Source of the DNA: Saccharicrinis sp965230625 | Lineage (GTDB): Bacteria; Bacteroidota; Bacteroidia; Bacteroidales; Marinilabiliaceae | NCBI GenBank assembly: GCA_965230625.1 | Contig: CBDDLL010000002.1 | Span: 992,001 to 1,056,000, forward strand | Length of the DNA stretch: 64,000 bases | Reading direction: 5' to 3' | Shown here: in pieces, positions 26,439-36,118 of the stretch | Layout of the letters: the number at the start of each line of letters is the position of its first letter | How positions within the stretch are numbered: the stretch's first letter is position 1 | The notes under the pieces: model-generated | The model's input: only the letters and a program-made list of their open reading frames with translations | Told to the model about the DNA's origin: nothing | Database searches by the model: none | Made by a program: the position numbers and the translations under genes

Positions 26439-27440
26439 TTAGTAACTTTTCTTTTTAATTTTAAATGCTACAAGAGGAGAGCCTTGAAAGTACACGGTAA
26501 GTAAATCATATTTACGATCTAATAACGAAATATCCAATTTAACACGTTCGCCATTAATATTTGCTTTTAAAATTTTTGCCTTTTTATCATTTTTAAATGT
26601 ATAAGCAAATGCTGAATCAACAGAACTCTTTACCAAATTTTCATTTAAATGCATAAATATTTTTAGAGTATTTCCTTCTGTTGAAGTAATTACTCCAGTA
26701 ACTGGTTCTATTAATTCAAACCCTCCGTTAATATAAGAGGGATAAAACAATGGTAAAATACCAAACTCCTCTTTACTTTGATTTGTTAACAACCATTTTT
26801 TATCTTTTGGGTAATGGTTTAAACAAAAAAGTTCTGGGGATGTCATGAAAAAAGTCTCGTTATATTCATGCTCAAATTTTTTGGCTTCTTCATCAAGAAT
26901 ACCTGCTCCCCATGTTACATCAACTAAACACCAACGATTATTTAATTTTACGGCATTCCAATAATGATCTGTCCGTCCTGGTTTACGCCCAATACTTTTG
27001 GGAGATACCTTTGAAGTACCTTTAACTATTTCGCATTCTATACCGCAATTATTAGTTAATTTTTTAAATAAAAATGCATACTCTTTACTTACTCCTTTTT
27101 GTTTTTTAAAAACAGTTTCGGCTATCTCCCAGTTTGTTTTTTGAATTTTTTGAAGTTTCTCTTCGTGTGTCTTATATCTGAAATTATAAGTCACTTTTTT
27201 ACTTTTATTAAAATGAGCCTTAGTATCAAATTTTATATTATTTGCCATCCAATAATATATTGCTCCTACTTTATCTTCATCATTTATAAACTTATAATTT
27301 ATCAAAGCAGCCATTATTGACGGACTTTCCATTTTTTTTGGAAAGGCATCTACTTTCATTTTTACATCATTACTAATTTGAGCAAATAATGAAATTGTCA
27401 ACAAATAAAAAAACAATATGAAACTCAAAAATATCTTCAC
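26439..27440 (-). CDS. Secreted transglutaminase-fold protein lacking the catalytic cysteine
   Basis: A 333-residue protein starting at GTG with a signal peptide (MKIFLSFILFFYLLTISLFA). The core matches the bacterial transglutaminase-like domain: a helix ending in KKQKGVSKEYAFLFKKL, the histidine H159 in DHYWNAVKL and the aspartate D174 in CLVDVTWGAG. The position of the nucleophile, usually K-G-V-C-x-x-Y, is serine here (S118). His and Asp are kept, so the fold is intact but the usual cysteine chemistry is not available. The C-terminal 120 residues are a beta domain. It stands alone, convergent with tonB. A binding role or a serine-based activity are the alternatives. Confidence 0.8.
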   Translation of the reverse strand: MKIFLSFILFFYLLTISLFAQISNDVKMKVDAFPKKMESPSIMAALINYKFINDEDKVGAIYYWMANNIKFDTKAHFNKSKKVTYNFRYKTHEEKLQKIQKTNWEIAETVFKKQKGVSKEYAFLFKKLTNNCGIECEIVKGTSKVSPKSIGRKPGRTDHYWNAVKLNNRWCLVDVTWGAGILDEEAKKFEHEYNETFFMTSPELFCLNHYPKDKKWLLTNQSKEEFGILPLFYPSYINGGFELIEPVTGVITSTEGNTLKIFMHLNENLVKSSVDSAFAYTFKNDKKAKILKANINGERVKLDISLLDRKYDLLTVYFQGSPLVAFKIKKKSY

Positions 27441-27791
27441 AGTAAAAAGAATATATTAATTTCTCATGCAAATCTATTATGTCTTTGATAATGAATATAA
27501 TTCTATATCAAAGAAAACATATCAATAATCAAATAAAATAAATAATTGTGACCTTAAACTACTTTTGTAAATTACTAAAACATCTCGTATTATTATTTAC
27601 GGAAATTAAAATGCTTTAGTTTAATAATGAATGTATTTATTTGTTAAAAATAGATAGTTAAATTTTAAGATAAAATATTTATTTATAAACACCTCAATAC
27701 ATTACTAATCACTCTACTAGCAATTGCTATAGTTTAAAAAAACTTATTTATGCGCTCTTTATAGTTTTGGATTGAAATTTACATATTTAAT
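27441..27791. other. AT-rich intergenic region
   Basis: No gene, hairpin or repeat of note. Two full TAnnTTTG matches occur on the plus strand (27560-27567 and 27762-27769), but neither points to a gene, and such matches are expected by chance in DNA this AT-rich. Confidence 0.6.
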
Positions 27792-28673
27792 TCACCTAAC
27801 CACTCTCAAAAAACTACTTAAAATAGGATTAGAACATTCATGATTCCATATCATTCTAAGTGTAGTTCTTTGAGGGATATCTTTTAATTCGATGAATTTT
27901 ATTTTTAGGTCGAATCCGTATTTTAAAGAAGTAGGAACAATAGAAACTCCAAAGTTGTTTTCAACCAATTTATATATAGAATTAGCATTTACAGTGGAGT
28001 GAGATACAATTGGTGAGAATCCTGCATCGTCAAATATTTGCATTACTTTTTCGTAATAAGATTCGCTATAGGTAGAATCGAATAGTATAAATGATTCATC
28101 TTTTAATTGAGACAAAGACTTTAAAGTTGATTCATTAATAGGATGATTTTTGGGAAGCACTAATGAAAAAGTGTCTTCATGAAGGGATTTAATCTCAAGA
28201 CCTTTAGGAACACGTTCGATTCTAACAAATCCAACATCAATTTCCTGATCAAGTAGAGCTTTAATTTGTTTTTTATTATCCATCTCATTCAAACTAAAAG
28301 TTACATTAGGATGAGATGTTCTAAATTTTAGTAATAACTCTGGAATTGCTTTTTGCATGGCAGAACCTACAAATCCAAGTTTTAAGTTTCCGTTGATTCC
28401 ATCGTTTAATAATTTAGCATGATGTAATAAATCACCCAGTCGTTTAAAGTTGTTTTTCAGTTCTTTTTGAAGGTAAACACCGGCTTCAGTCAACTCAACT
28501 TTCCGATTATGACGCTTAAATAATTTCACCCCCAATTCATCTTCCATTTGTTTAATCTGTCTACTCAATCCAGGTTGAGAAATAAATAAACGCTCAGCTG
28601 CTTTTCTAAAATGTAAGTCTTCAGCTACTGCTAGAAAGTATTTGTAATGTCTGAATTCAATTTGATTACTCAT
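27792..28673 (-). CDS. LysR-family regulator, probably of the hut operon
   Basis: Start at the ATG at 28673 (293 residues); a TTG three codons earlier is less likely. The N-terminal helix-turn-helix (about 5-62) has HFRKAAERLFISQPGLSRQI and LGVKLFKRHNRKVELTEAG, the LysR hallmark. The effector domain (about 90-290) is of the catabolic-regulator type, with NLKLGFVGSAMQKAIPELL. It is divergent from hutH, with about 170 bases between the starts. LysR proteins usually activate a divergent neighbour in response to a pathway metabolite, so histidine or urocanate control of the hut genes is the natural reading, though other targets are not excluded. Confidence 0.9.
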   Translation of the reverse strand: MSNQIEFRHYKYFLAVAEDLHFRKAAERLFISQPGLSRQIKQMEDELGVKLFKRHNRKVELTEAGVYLQKELKNNFKRLGDLLHHAKLLNDGINGNLKLGFVGSAMQKAIPELLLKFRTSHPNVTFSLNEMDNKKQIKALLDQEIDVGFVRIERVPKGLEIKSLHEDTFSLVLPKNHPINESTLKSLSQLKDESFILFDSTYSESYYEKVMQIFDDAGFSPIVSHSTVNANSIYKLVENNFGVSIVPTSLKYGFDLKIKFIELKDIPQRTTLRMIWNHECSNPILSSFLRVVR

Positions 28674-28723
28674 GGTTATCAATTGATAGATTAAATAGTC
28701 TCATTTCGTATCAAAACTACTCG

Positions 28724-28731
28724 TAAATTTG
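28724..28731 (+). promoter_or_regulatory. Candidate -7 box of the hut operon
   Basis: TAAATTTG is a full match to TAnnTTTG in the gap between the divergent LysR and hutH genes. The transcript would have a leader of about 100 bases before the hutH ATG. A perfect -33 TTTG is missing (TTTC at 28704), as would fit a promoter needing an activator. Confidence 0.5.
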
Positions 28732-28841
28732 CAACAAAACAAGTTTTGAGTATCAAGTATCAAGACTCCCGGTTTATAAAATAAATCATGTAAATAATCC
28801 TGCTACCTGATAGTTACTACTTGCGTCTAAATCATAAAACC

Positions 28842-30332
28842 ATGTTCAAATACGGAATAGATCATTTAACAGTAAACAAGGCAATTGCTATTGCTCGTGG
28901 AGAATTAATGGCTGGCTTATCACCGGATGCCATTGATAAAGTGAATGAATGTAGAAGAAAGGTTGAAGTTATGGCTCAGTCTGATGAAGCAGTATATGGT
29001 ATTAATACTGGTTTTGGTCCACTTTGCGATACACAAATTACAGCTGAAGAAACCAGTAAACTACAAGAGAATCTTTTAATTACTCATGCTGTAGGTGTAG
29101 GAAAACCTATCGATAAGGAACTTTCTAAGCTAATGATGATTTGTAAAGTTCATGCCTTGAGTCAAGGCTTTTCAGGTGTACGACTGGAAGTAATTGAGCG
29201 AATTCTTTATTTTATTGAGAAAGATGTACTACCTGTTGTTCCGGCGCAAGGATCAGTAGGTGCTTCGGGAGACCTAGCTCCTCTATCTCATTTATTCTTG
29301 CCATTGTTAGGCGAAGGTGAACTTTGGTTGAAGAACGAAATTGTTACAACAAAAGATTATTACAAGAAACATAATATGCGACCACTCAGGCTGGAAGCAA
29401 AAGAAGGCTTGGGTTTAATCAACGGTACGCAGTTTATTTTAGCTCATACTATTATGGGTTTATACCGTATGGAATATTTGCTTGATTTAGCTGATGTTGC
29501 AGGAACCATGAGTTTGGAAGGATTTATGGGAAGCTCATCACCTTTCCGAGAGGAGATTCATACTATTCGTCCATTTAAAGGAAATTTGAGAGTTGCCGAA
29601 AGAATTCGTTTTCTATTAACAGATTCAGAAAACGTGAAGGTTCATGAACACTGTCAAAGAGTACAGGACCCTTACTCAATAAGATGTATGCCTCAGGTTC
29701 ATGGAGCAAGCAGAAATGCCTGGATGCATTTAAATGAGATGGCCGAAATTGAAATGAATTCAGTAACCGATAATCCTATTGTTTTAAGTGAAGAATTAGC
29801 TATTTCAGGAGGAAACTTTCACGGACAACCTTTAGCTATGGCGATTGATTACGGAGCTTTAGCTGCTGCTGAAATAGGAAATATTTCCGACCGTCGTTGT
29901 TATTTAATGTTAGAAGGAAAATATGGTTTACCTCGTTTGTTGACAGAACATGGTGGACTAAATTCCGGATTTATGATTCCTCAGTATACAACTGCGGCTT
30001 TAGTGACAGAAAACAAATCCCTTTGTTTTCCTCCATCAGCAGATAGTATTCCTACTTCTCTTGGTCAGGAAGACCATGTTTCTATGGGGAGTATTTCAGG
30101 GCGTAAATTCAACCAGATTTTAAGTAATCTGGAAAAGATATTCGCCATTGAATTAATGTATGCAGCACAGGCCATGGAATTTCGTCGCCCAAATAAATTC
30201 TCTCCTGTAATCGAGCAAAACTTTGCTATTATAAGAGAAAAAGTTGCTAAGCTTGAAGATGACAGGTTGATTAAGGATGATATTGCAGCTATGGTGAAAT
30301 TGGTTCAAGATAGGGCGTTTATTGTAAGATAG
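28842..30332 (+). CDS. hutH: Histidine ammonia-lyase
   Basis: Start at the ATG at 28842 (496 residues); a TTG seven codons earlier is less likely. It deaminates histidine to urocanate, the first step of histidine use. The A141-S142-G143 triplet in GSVGASGDLAPLSH cyclises to the MIO cofactor. YGINTGFGPL near residue 52 holds the catalytic tyrosine, and SVTDNP and SSADSIPTS-like segments (here PPSADSIPTSLGQEDHVSMG) shape the active site. Length and motifs are normal. It is the first gene of hutH-hutU-hutI-hutG, divergent from a LysR regulator. Confidence 0.97.
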   Translation: MFKYGIDHLTVNKAIAIARGELMAGLSPDAIDKVNECRRKVEVMAQSDEAVYGINTGFGPLCDTQITAEETSKLQENLLITHAVGVGKPIDKELSKLMMICKVHALSQGFSGVRLEVIERILYFIEKDVLPVVPAQGSVGASGDLAPLSHLFLPLLGEGELWLKNEIVTTKDYYKKHNMRPLRLEAKEGLGLINGTQFILAHTIMGLYRMEYLLDLADVAGTMSLEGFMGSSSPFREEIHTIRPFKGNLRVAERIRFLLTDSENVKVHEHCQRVQDPYSIRCMPQVHGASRNAWMHLNEMAEIEMNSVTDNPIVLSEELAISGGNFHGQPLAMAIDYGALAAAEIGNISDRRCYLMLEGKYGLPRLLTEHGGLNSGFMIPQYTTAALVTENKSLCFPPSADSIPTSLGQEDHVSMGSISGRKFNQILSNLEKIFAIELMYAAQAMEFRRPNKFSPVIEQNFAIIREKVAKLEDDRLIKDDIAAMVKLVQDRAFIVR

Positions 30333-30458
30333 CTATTAGGACGCTGCGCTTTAGCTTTTAGAACGGCTTCGCCTTTAGTTATTAGCATGGTGTAAAAAAT
30401 GCCAATAACTAATAGCCATAACTAGTGACCATTGACAAATGACTAATAAACTAAATTT

Positions 30459-32456
30459 ATGAATTTCCAAGAACAAATATTACAAGGAATTCCAGCTGAA
30501 TTACCTGCAAAAAAAGCATATAATACTGAAGCTAATCATGCTCCAAAAAGAAAAGATATTCTTAGTGTTGAAGAAAAACAGCTAGCCATTCGTAATGCTT
30601 TACGTTATTTTCCTGAAGAATGGCATCAAGAATTAGCTCAGGAATTTGCTGAGGAATTAAAAGAATACGGACGAATTTATATGTATCGATTTATGCCTGA
30701 TTATGATATGTATGCTCGTCCTATTTCGGATTATCCGGCAAAATCCCAACAAACTGCATCCATCATGCTTATGATTCAGAATAATCTGGATCCTGCTGTA
30801 GCTCAACATCCTGAAGAGCTGATAACTTATGGAGGAAATGGTGCGGTGTTTCAAAATTGGGCTCAATACTTGCTAACCATGCAGTATTTGGCAACCATGA
30901 CCGATGAACAAACACTTCATATGTATTCTGGTCATCCCATGGGAGTTTTTCCATCGTCGAAATCAGCTCCCAGAGTTATAGTAACCAATGGTATGGTTAT
31001 TCCTAACTACTCCAAACCTGATGATTGGGAAAAATTCAATGCATTAGGAGTTTCGCAATATGGACAAATGACAGCCGGATCATACATGTATATTGGTCCT
31101 CAAGGAATAGTACATGGAACAACAATTACAGTGATGAATGCCTTCCGAAAGATTTTGAAAAACGAAGAAGAAAACAAAGGAAAAGTATTTTTAACAGCCG
31201 GATTAGGAGGTATGAGTGGAGCTCAGCCTAAGGCAGGAAATATAGCAGGATGTATTACTGTTTGTGCTGAAGTAAATCCAGCAGCAGCTAAAAAACGACA
31301 TTCGCAAGGTTGGGTAGATGAATTAATTGACTCGATGGAAACATTAGTCAAAAGAGTTAAAGAAGCTCAAAATAATAACGAAACAGTATCTATAGCCTTT
31401 ATTGGTAATGTTGTAGATGTGTGGGAACAATTCGACATAGAAGATATTTTTATACATATTGGATCGGATCAAACATCCTTGCATATTCCATGGACAGGTG
31501 GTTATTATCCGGTAGATGTTTCTTATGAAGAGTCAAACCGATTAATACGTGAAGAACCAGAAGTGTTTAAAGAAAAAGTTCAGGCTTCACTTCGTCGTCA
31601 TGCTAGAGCAATTAATAAACATACAGCCAAAGGAACCTATTTCTTTGATTATGGAAATGCCTTTTTATTAGAGGCTTCCAGAACCGGAGCTGATGTAATG
31701 GCTGAGAATGGCAAGGATTTCAGATATCCATCCTACGTTCAGGATATCTTAGGACCAATGTGTTTCGATTATGGTTTTGGTCCTTTCCGTTGGGTTTGCA
31801 CATCAGGTAAACAAGAAGATTTAGACAGAACTGACGAAATTGCTATGAATGTACTTCAGGAAATTATGCAAAACTCTCCAGAAGAGATTCAAATGCAAAT
31901 GCAGGATAATATCACCTGGATTCGCGATGCCAAGAAGAATAAACTGGTAGTAGGTTCCCAAGCTCGTATTTTATATGCCGATGCAGAAGGGCGTGCTAAA
32001 ATAGCTAAAGCATTTAATGATGAAGTTGCCAAAGGTAACATTGGTCCTGTTGTTTTAGGTCGAGACCATCATGATGTAAGTGGAACAGACTCTCCTTATC
32101 GAGAAACTTCTAATATTTATGATGGCAGTAGGTTTACTGCAGATATGGCTATTCAAAATGTGATTGGTGATAGCTTTAGAGGAGCTACCTGGGTATCTAT
32201 TCACAATGGCGGTGGTGTAGGATGGGGAGAAGTAATAAATGGTGGTTTTGGTATGTTGTTGGATGGATCAGCAGAAGCAGAAGAGAAACTAAAAAGCATG
32301 CTGTTTTACGATGTTAACAATGGAATTGCCAGAAGAAGCTGGGCTAGAAACAAAGAAGCCCGTTTCGCTATTGAAAGAGAAATGGAAAGAAGCCCAAATT
32401 TAAAAGTTACTTTGCCTAATTTAGTGGATGAAGACGTTTTAAGAAATTTATTTTAG
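30459..32456 (+). CDS. hutU: Urocanate hydratase
   Basis: The 665-residue enzyme converts urocanate to imidazolone-propionate with tightly bound NAD+ used as an electrophile. It belongs to the long form, about 100 residues over the Pseudomonas-type enzyme. Motifs include ITYGGNGAVFQNWAQY, GLGGMSGAQPKAGN (NAD+ binding), PFRWVCTSG with the conserved cysteine, and SIHNGGGVGWGEVINGG. It follows hutH by 126 bases of repeat-rich spacer and precedes hutI, all on one strand. Confidence 0.96.
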   Translation: MNFQEQILQGIPAELPAKKAYNTEANHAPKRKDILSVEEKQLAIRNALRYFPEEWHQELAQEFAEELKEYGRIYMYRFMPDYDMYARPISDYPAKSQQTASIMLMIQNNLDPAVAQHPEELITYGGNGAVFQNWAQYLLTMQYLATMTDEQTLHMYSGHPMGVFPSSKSAPRVIVTNGMVIPNYSKPDDWEKFNALGVSQYGQMTAGSYMYIGPQGIVHGTTITVMNAFRKILKNEEENKGKVFLTAGLGGMSGAQPKAGNIAGCITVCAEVNPAAAKKRHSQGWVDELIDSMETLVKRVKEAQNNNETVSIAFIGNVVDVWEQFDIEDIFIHIGSDQTSLHIPWTGGYYPVDVSYEESNRLIREEPEVFKEKVQASLRRHARAINKHTAKGTYFFDYGNAFLLEASRTGADVMAENGKDFRYPSYVQDILGPMCFDYGFGPFRWVCTSGKQEDLDRTDEIAMNVLQEIMQNSPEEIQMQMQDNITWIRDAKKNKLVVGSQARILYADAEGRAKIAKAFNDEVAKGNIGPVVLGRDHHDVSGTDSPYRETSNIYDGSRFTADMAIQNVIGDSFRGATWVSIHNGGGVGWGEVINGGFGMLLDGSAEAEEKLKSMLFYDVNNGIARRSWARNKEARFAIEREMERSPNLKVTLPNLVDEDVLRNLF

Positions 32457-32539
32457 GAATAGACGAAAGTATAAAGAAGCATCTGATAACATTAGTGAAA
32501 TCTTTAGTCTTATTTCTTTATACTTTATACTCAAAAAAA

Positions 32540-33763
32540 ATGAAAAAATTATTCAAAAACATAAAACAACTTGTTCAGGTACGACGCGAACCTATTTCAT
32601 TTGTTGCAGGAGAACAGATGAAGGAATTACCTGTAATTAATAATGCCTGGTTATTAGTTGATGATGGGATCATTTCTGATTTTGGAGAAATGAGCTCTTG
32701 TCCGGGTTTTCAGGTTGATGAGGAAATTGATTGTACCGGAAAGTTGATTTTACCTACGTGGTGCGATTCGCATACACATATTGTTTATGCAGGAAATCGC
32801 GAAGGAGAATTTGTAGATAGGATCAATGGTTTATCATATGAAGAAATAGCCCTGCGAGGTGGTGGTATTTTAAACTCTGCAAAAAAGCTTCAAGAAATCT
32901 CAGAAGGTGAGTTATATGAACAAAGTAAATCCAGATTAGAAGAAGTAATGCAAATGGGGACAGGAGCCATTGAAATAAAATCTGGTTATGGTTTAACAAA
33001 AGATTCAGAGTTGAAAATGCTTAGAATCATTCGACGGTTGAAAGAGAATTACCCTGTTGAAATCAAATCTACTTTCCTAGGAGCACATGCTATTCCTGAG
33101 GAATATAAAGGTAATACTTCCGGTTATCTGAATATGCTGATTGATGAGGTTATGCCAATTATTGCTGAAGAAAGCTTGGCTGAATATGTGGATATATTTT
33201 GCGAAAAAGGATATTTTAGTGTTGCTGATACTGAGAAGATTCTAGCGGCAGGACAAAAATATGGTTTGACACCTAAAATCCATGTCAACCAATTTAATAC
33301 CATTGGAGGTGTGCAAGCAGGAGTAAAATACGATGCTTTATCAGTAGATCATCTGGAAGAATTACAGGATGAAGACATTGAGAGTCTTAAAAGCTCACAA
33401 ACCATGCCGGTGGCATTACCAACATGTTCTTTTTTCCTAAGTATTCCATACACACCAGCACGAAGAATTATTGATGCTGGATTACCGTTAGCGTTAGCAA
33501 CAGATTACAATCCTGGTTCAACTCCTTCAGGAAATATGAACTTAGTAGTGGCTGCGGCTTGTATAAAAATGAAGATGAATCCAGAAGAAGCCATCAATGC
33601 TGCCACTATCAATGGTGCATATGCCATGGGAGTTGAAAAAAATGTAGGTAGTATTACAAAAGGAAAAAAAGCAAATTTGATTCTTACAAAACCTATTAAT
33701 TCATATGCTACAATTGCGTATTCTTATGGAGCAAATCATATCGAAAGAGTCTTTTTCAGTTAA
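32540..33763 (+). CDS. hutI: Imidazolonepropionase
   Basis: Start at the ATG at 32540 (407 residues); the in-frame GTG 45 bases earlier would add a poorly conserved leader lying in an inverted repeat. This amidohydrolase-fold enzyme hydrolyses imidazolone-propionate to N-formimino-glutamate. Metal ligands are in CDSHTHIVYAGNREGEF and STFLGAHAIPEEY, with HVNQFNTIGG and ALATDYNPGSTPSGNMNLV completing the site. It is third in the hut operon. Confidence 0.96.
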   Translation: MKKLFKNIKQLVQVRREPISFVAGEQMKELPVINNAWLLVDDGIISDFGEMSSCPGFQVDEEIDCTGKLILPTWCDSHTHIVYAGNREGEFVDRINGLSYEEIALRGGGILNSAKKLQEISEGELYEQSKSRLEEVMQMGTGAIEIKSGYGLTKDSELKMLRIIRRLKENYPVEIKSTFLGAHAIPEEYKGNTSGYLNMLIDEVMPIIAEESLAEYVDIFCEKGYFSVADTEKILAAGQKYGLTPKIHVNQFNTIGGVQAGVKYDALSVDHLEELQDEDIESLKSSQTMPVALPTCSFFLSIPYTPARRIIDAGLPLALATDYNPGSTPSGNMNLVVAAACIKMKMNPEEAINAATINGAYAMGVEKNVGSITKGKKANLILTKPINSYATIAYSYGANHIERVFFS

Positions 33764-33866
33764 CAATAATTAGTAAACAGTTATCAATTAAATTGTTCAG
33801 CTATGCCAAACATTAAATCGATACTCTACTTAATTATCTTGATACTTGACACCTGATACTTTTAAT

Positions 33867-34862
33867 ATGAACATGATACCAAAAAATATAAATGCTCGTT
33901 ATATACCTCCCGAAAAAAGATATTGGGAAGGAAGAAAAACAAATCCGGAAATGGGAATTCAATATTGGCATCAGTTGATTGATTTACAAGATGCTCAAAA
34001 ACTTTCTGATGATAATTATACAGATTCCATCGCTCTTATTGGTTATGTTTGTGATGATGGAGTAAGAAGAAATAGAGGAAGGGTTGGAGCCCACAAGGGA
34101 CCAGAGTTTCTTCGTGAAAGATTGGCTAAATTACCAGTTCATTTCGATTCAAGAAGAGTAATAGATTTAGGAGATATCGTCAGTATTGATGGGGATATGG
34201 AGTCTTGCCAAGATATGTTGACAGGTGTGGTGTCAAAATTATTGAGTAACCAAATTTTTCCAATAGTTATTGGTGGAGGTCATGATTTAGCTTATGGACA
34301 TTTTAAAGGGATTGCTAATCATCTCAAAACTTCTTCAAAAAAAAATATCGCAATTATTAATTTTGATGCACACTTTGACTTACGTCCTGTTGAGAGCAAA
34401 AGTAATTCAGGTACTCCTTTTAACCAGGTTCTATCTGAGTTTAAGGAAAGTGATTTTAATCTTGAGTATTTTGCAATTGGCATCCAGCAGCAGTCTAACA
34501 CTCGAGAATTATTTCAAGTAGCCAAAAATTTACATGCTGATTATGCAATTAACTACGATTGTGAATCATCTAATCCTGAGTTGAACTTGCTTAAAGAACG
34601 CTTAAAGCCTGTTATTGAAAGAAATGATTATTTGTATATTACCATTGATATGGATGGATTTTCTTCAGCTTATGCACCAGGAGTTAGCGCTCCTTCTCCT
34701 TTAGGTTTTACTCCATATTTTATGATGAAAATGCTGTCTTTTCTTTTTGCATCGGGAAAGGTTATTTCATTTGATATTGCTGAGTTAAATCCTGAATTAG
34801 ACAGGGATAATCTTACTGCTTTACTGGCTGCCAAGATTGTGGATTTTGTGTTGACAAATTAG
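33867..34862 (+). CDS. hutG: Formimidoylglutamase (ureohydrolase family)
   Basis: Start at the ATG at 33867 (331 residues), with another two codons later. The protein has the manganese-binding motifs of the arginase superfamily: GGGHDLAYGHF, INFDAHFDLRP and TIDMDGFSSAYAPG. It should split N-formimino-glutamate to glutamate and formamide, the last step of the four-gene pathway, giving a short route without formiminotransferase. It is last in the operon; about 290 bases of non-coding DNA follow before a convergent gene. Confidence 0.93.
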   Translation: MNMIPKNINARYIPPEKRYWEGRKTNPEMGIQYWHQLIDLQDAQKLSDDNYTDSIALIGYVCDDGVRRNRGRVGAHKGPEFLRERLAKLPVHFDSRRVIDLGDIVSIDGDMESCQDMLTGVVSKLLSNQIFPIVIGGGHDLAYGHFKGIANHLKTSSKKNIAIINFDAHFDLRPVESKSNSGTPFNQVLSEFKESDFNLEYFAIGIQQQSNTRELFQVAKNLHADYAINYDCESSNPELNLLKERLKPVIERNDYLYITIDMDGFSSAYAPGVSAPSPLGFTPYFMMKMLSFLFASGKVISFDIAELNPELDRDNLTALLAAKIVDFVLTN

Positions 34863-35152
34863 TTAATTGATTACTTAATCTTCTAAAGACCGAGTACAAA
34901 AAAGTGGAGAAGGGAGTCAGAATAAATGTCTAACAAAGGTTAAATAATATTACTAAATTTACTATATCCTAATAGCTAACATTGTTGAGAATAAGAATAA
35001 TAGTCGAATGCATGGCACTTCCCTGTTAAATTACACAAAAAGTAAAGTGGGTTATAACCTTTTAATTTACTGCTATTTCATCCAGTTATTACATCAATGT
35101 ATTACTAAAATTATTTCTTCTTTATCTTAATACTAACTTGCTATTTATCTAA

Positions 35153-35953
35153 TTAAATCTCTCTATAATTAACTTTATATAAGTCGTTGTCGAGTATACT
35201 TTCATAAAGTTTCACATGATTGAGTTTAGGATTATTACTCTTTGCTCTGGAAAAATCTTCAATTATTTGTTTTTTATTTTCTGCACGGCAACCTATATAT
35301 ATTTTTGAAATAGTTTCTTCAGGGATTTTTTTAAAATACATACTATTAATTACTTCATCTGCCACCTCAGTGAAATTCATCATCATCCTATATTCTTTTT
35401 CGTACTCCCATTCCTTACTTTTACTAAAAGCAGAATATATGATTCTCATATACATTTCCTGAATTGTTTTTACCAGATGATCTGGTCTTTTATTATCAAC
35501 GTTGTAAATTACAGGATTTGCTTTAATCTTTAATATTTCAGGTGTATTCTTACTTTCATCTATTTCACCTTCAAAAAAGGGATGTGTATTAGAAGTCCCA
35601 CCTGTAGTGTCAAATTCAACAAGTATCCCTTTATGCTCATTAGCATAATGTGCCCACATAATTAAACAATCTTTTTTTTCAGTTAAGCATATAACTCCCC
35701 ATTTTTCTATTCGAGATTGAGCTCCATATTCTTCCCAATCTCTTTCGAAATCCTTTATTGCATTTATACGTTCTTTTTCTGTTCTAAATGAGCCATTATT
35801 TAATAAATATTCATAGGATTTTTTAGACAATACACCTTCGAATGGATCATTGAATTCATGTAAAGGAGTTATTCGAAGCAATAATTTTTCAAAGAAATCA
35901 GATCTATATTTTTTAAATACATATAAGTTTTTTGGAACTTTACCATCTCTCAT
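35153..35953 (-). CDS. DUF2971-family protein
   Basis: A 266-residue cytoplasmic protein with the DUF2971 pattern: an N-terminal segment on a structural lead (LYVFKKYRS), LTPLHEFNDPFEGVL-like text (here RITPLHEFNDPFEGVL), the central ICLTEKKDCLIMWAHYANEH followed by KGILVEFD, and the late KIYIGCRAENKKQI. Members occur often in accessory and defence-related regions, but no biochemical function is established. It is a single gene with about 165 bases upstream. Confidence 0.8.
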   Translation of the reverse strand: MRDGKVPKNLYVFKKYRSDFFEKLLLRITPLHEFNDPFEGVLSKKSYEYLLNNGSFRTEKERINAIKDFERDWEEYGAQSRIEKWGVICLTEKKDCLIMWAHYANEHKGILVEFDTTGGTSNTHPFFEGEIDESKNTPEILKIKANPVIYNVDNKRPDHLVKTIQEMYMRIIYSAFSKSKEWEYEKEYRMMMNFTEVADEVINSMYFKKIPEETISKIYIGCRAENKKQIIEDFSRAKSNNPKLNHVKLYESILDNDLYKVNYREI

Positions 35954-36118
35954 GATAACACTTTTCTTTTAATCTCATATTAAAAATAATCGTAAACTAT
36001 GCATTAAACATAACTTATTAACTAAATTAAGTTATGTCAAAGTCAATAGTTGTAATAATATAGTGAACCATTCTTTACTTACATAAAAAATTATAAAGAA
36101 TGATTCCTTTTTTATCAT

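Noticed and set aside
26439..27440. Lasso B2-type protease for the RiPP operon
   Set aside because: The transglutaminase-like protein is secreted, lacks the cysteine, has an extra C-terminal domain and is 8 kb away in another transcription unit.
35050..35059. Perfect palindrome GGTTATAACC in the gap after hutG
   Set aside because: A 10-base AT-rich palindrome is expected by chance at this scale and lies at no promoter or gene end.
36062..36118. Terminator after the beta-helix lipoprotein
   Set aside because: The AAGAAT/ATTCCTT pairing is short with a bulge and too weak to support a call.
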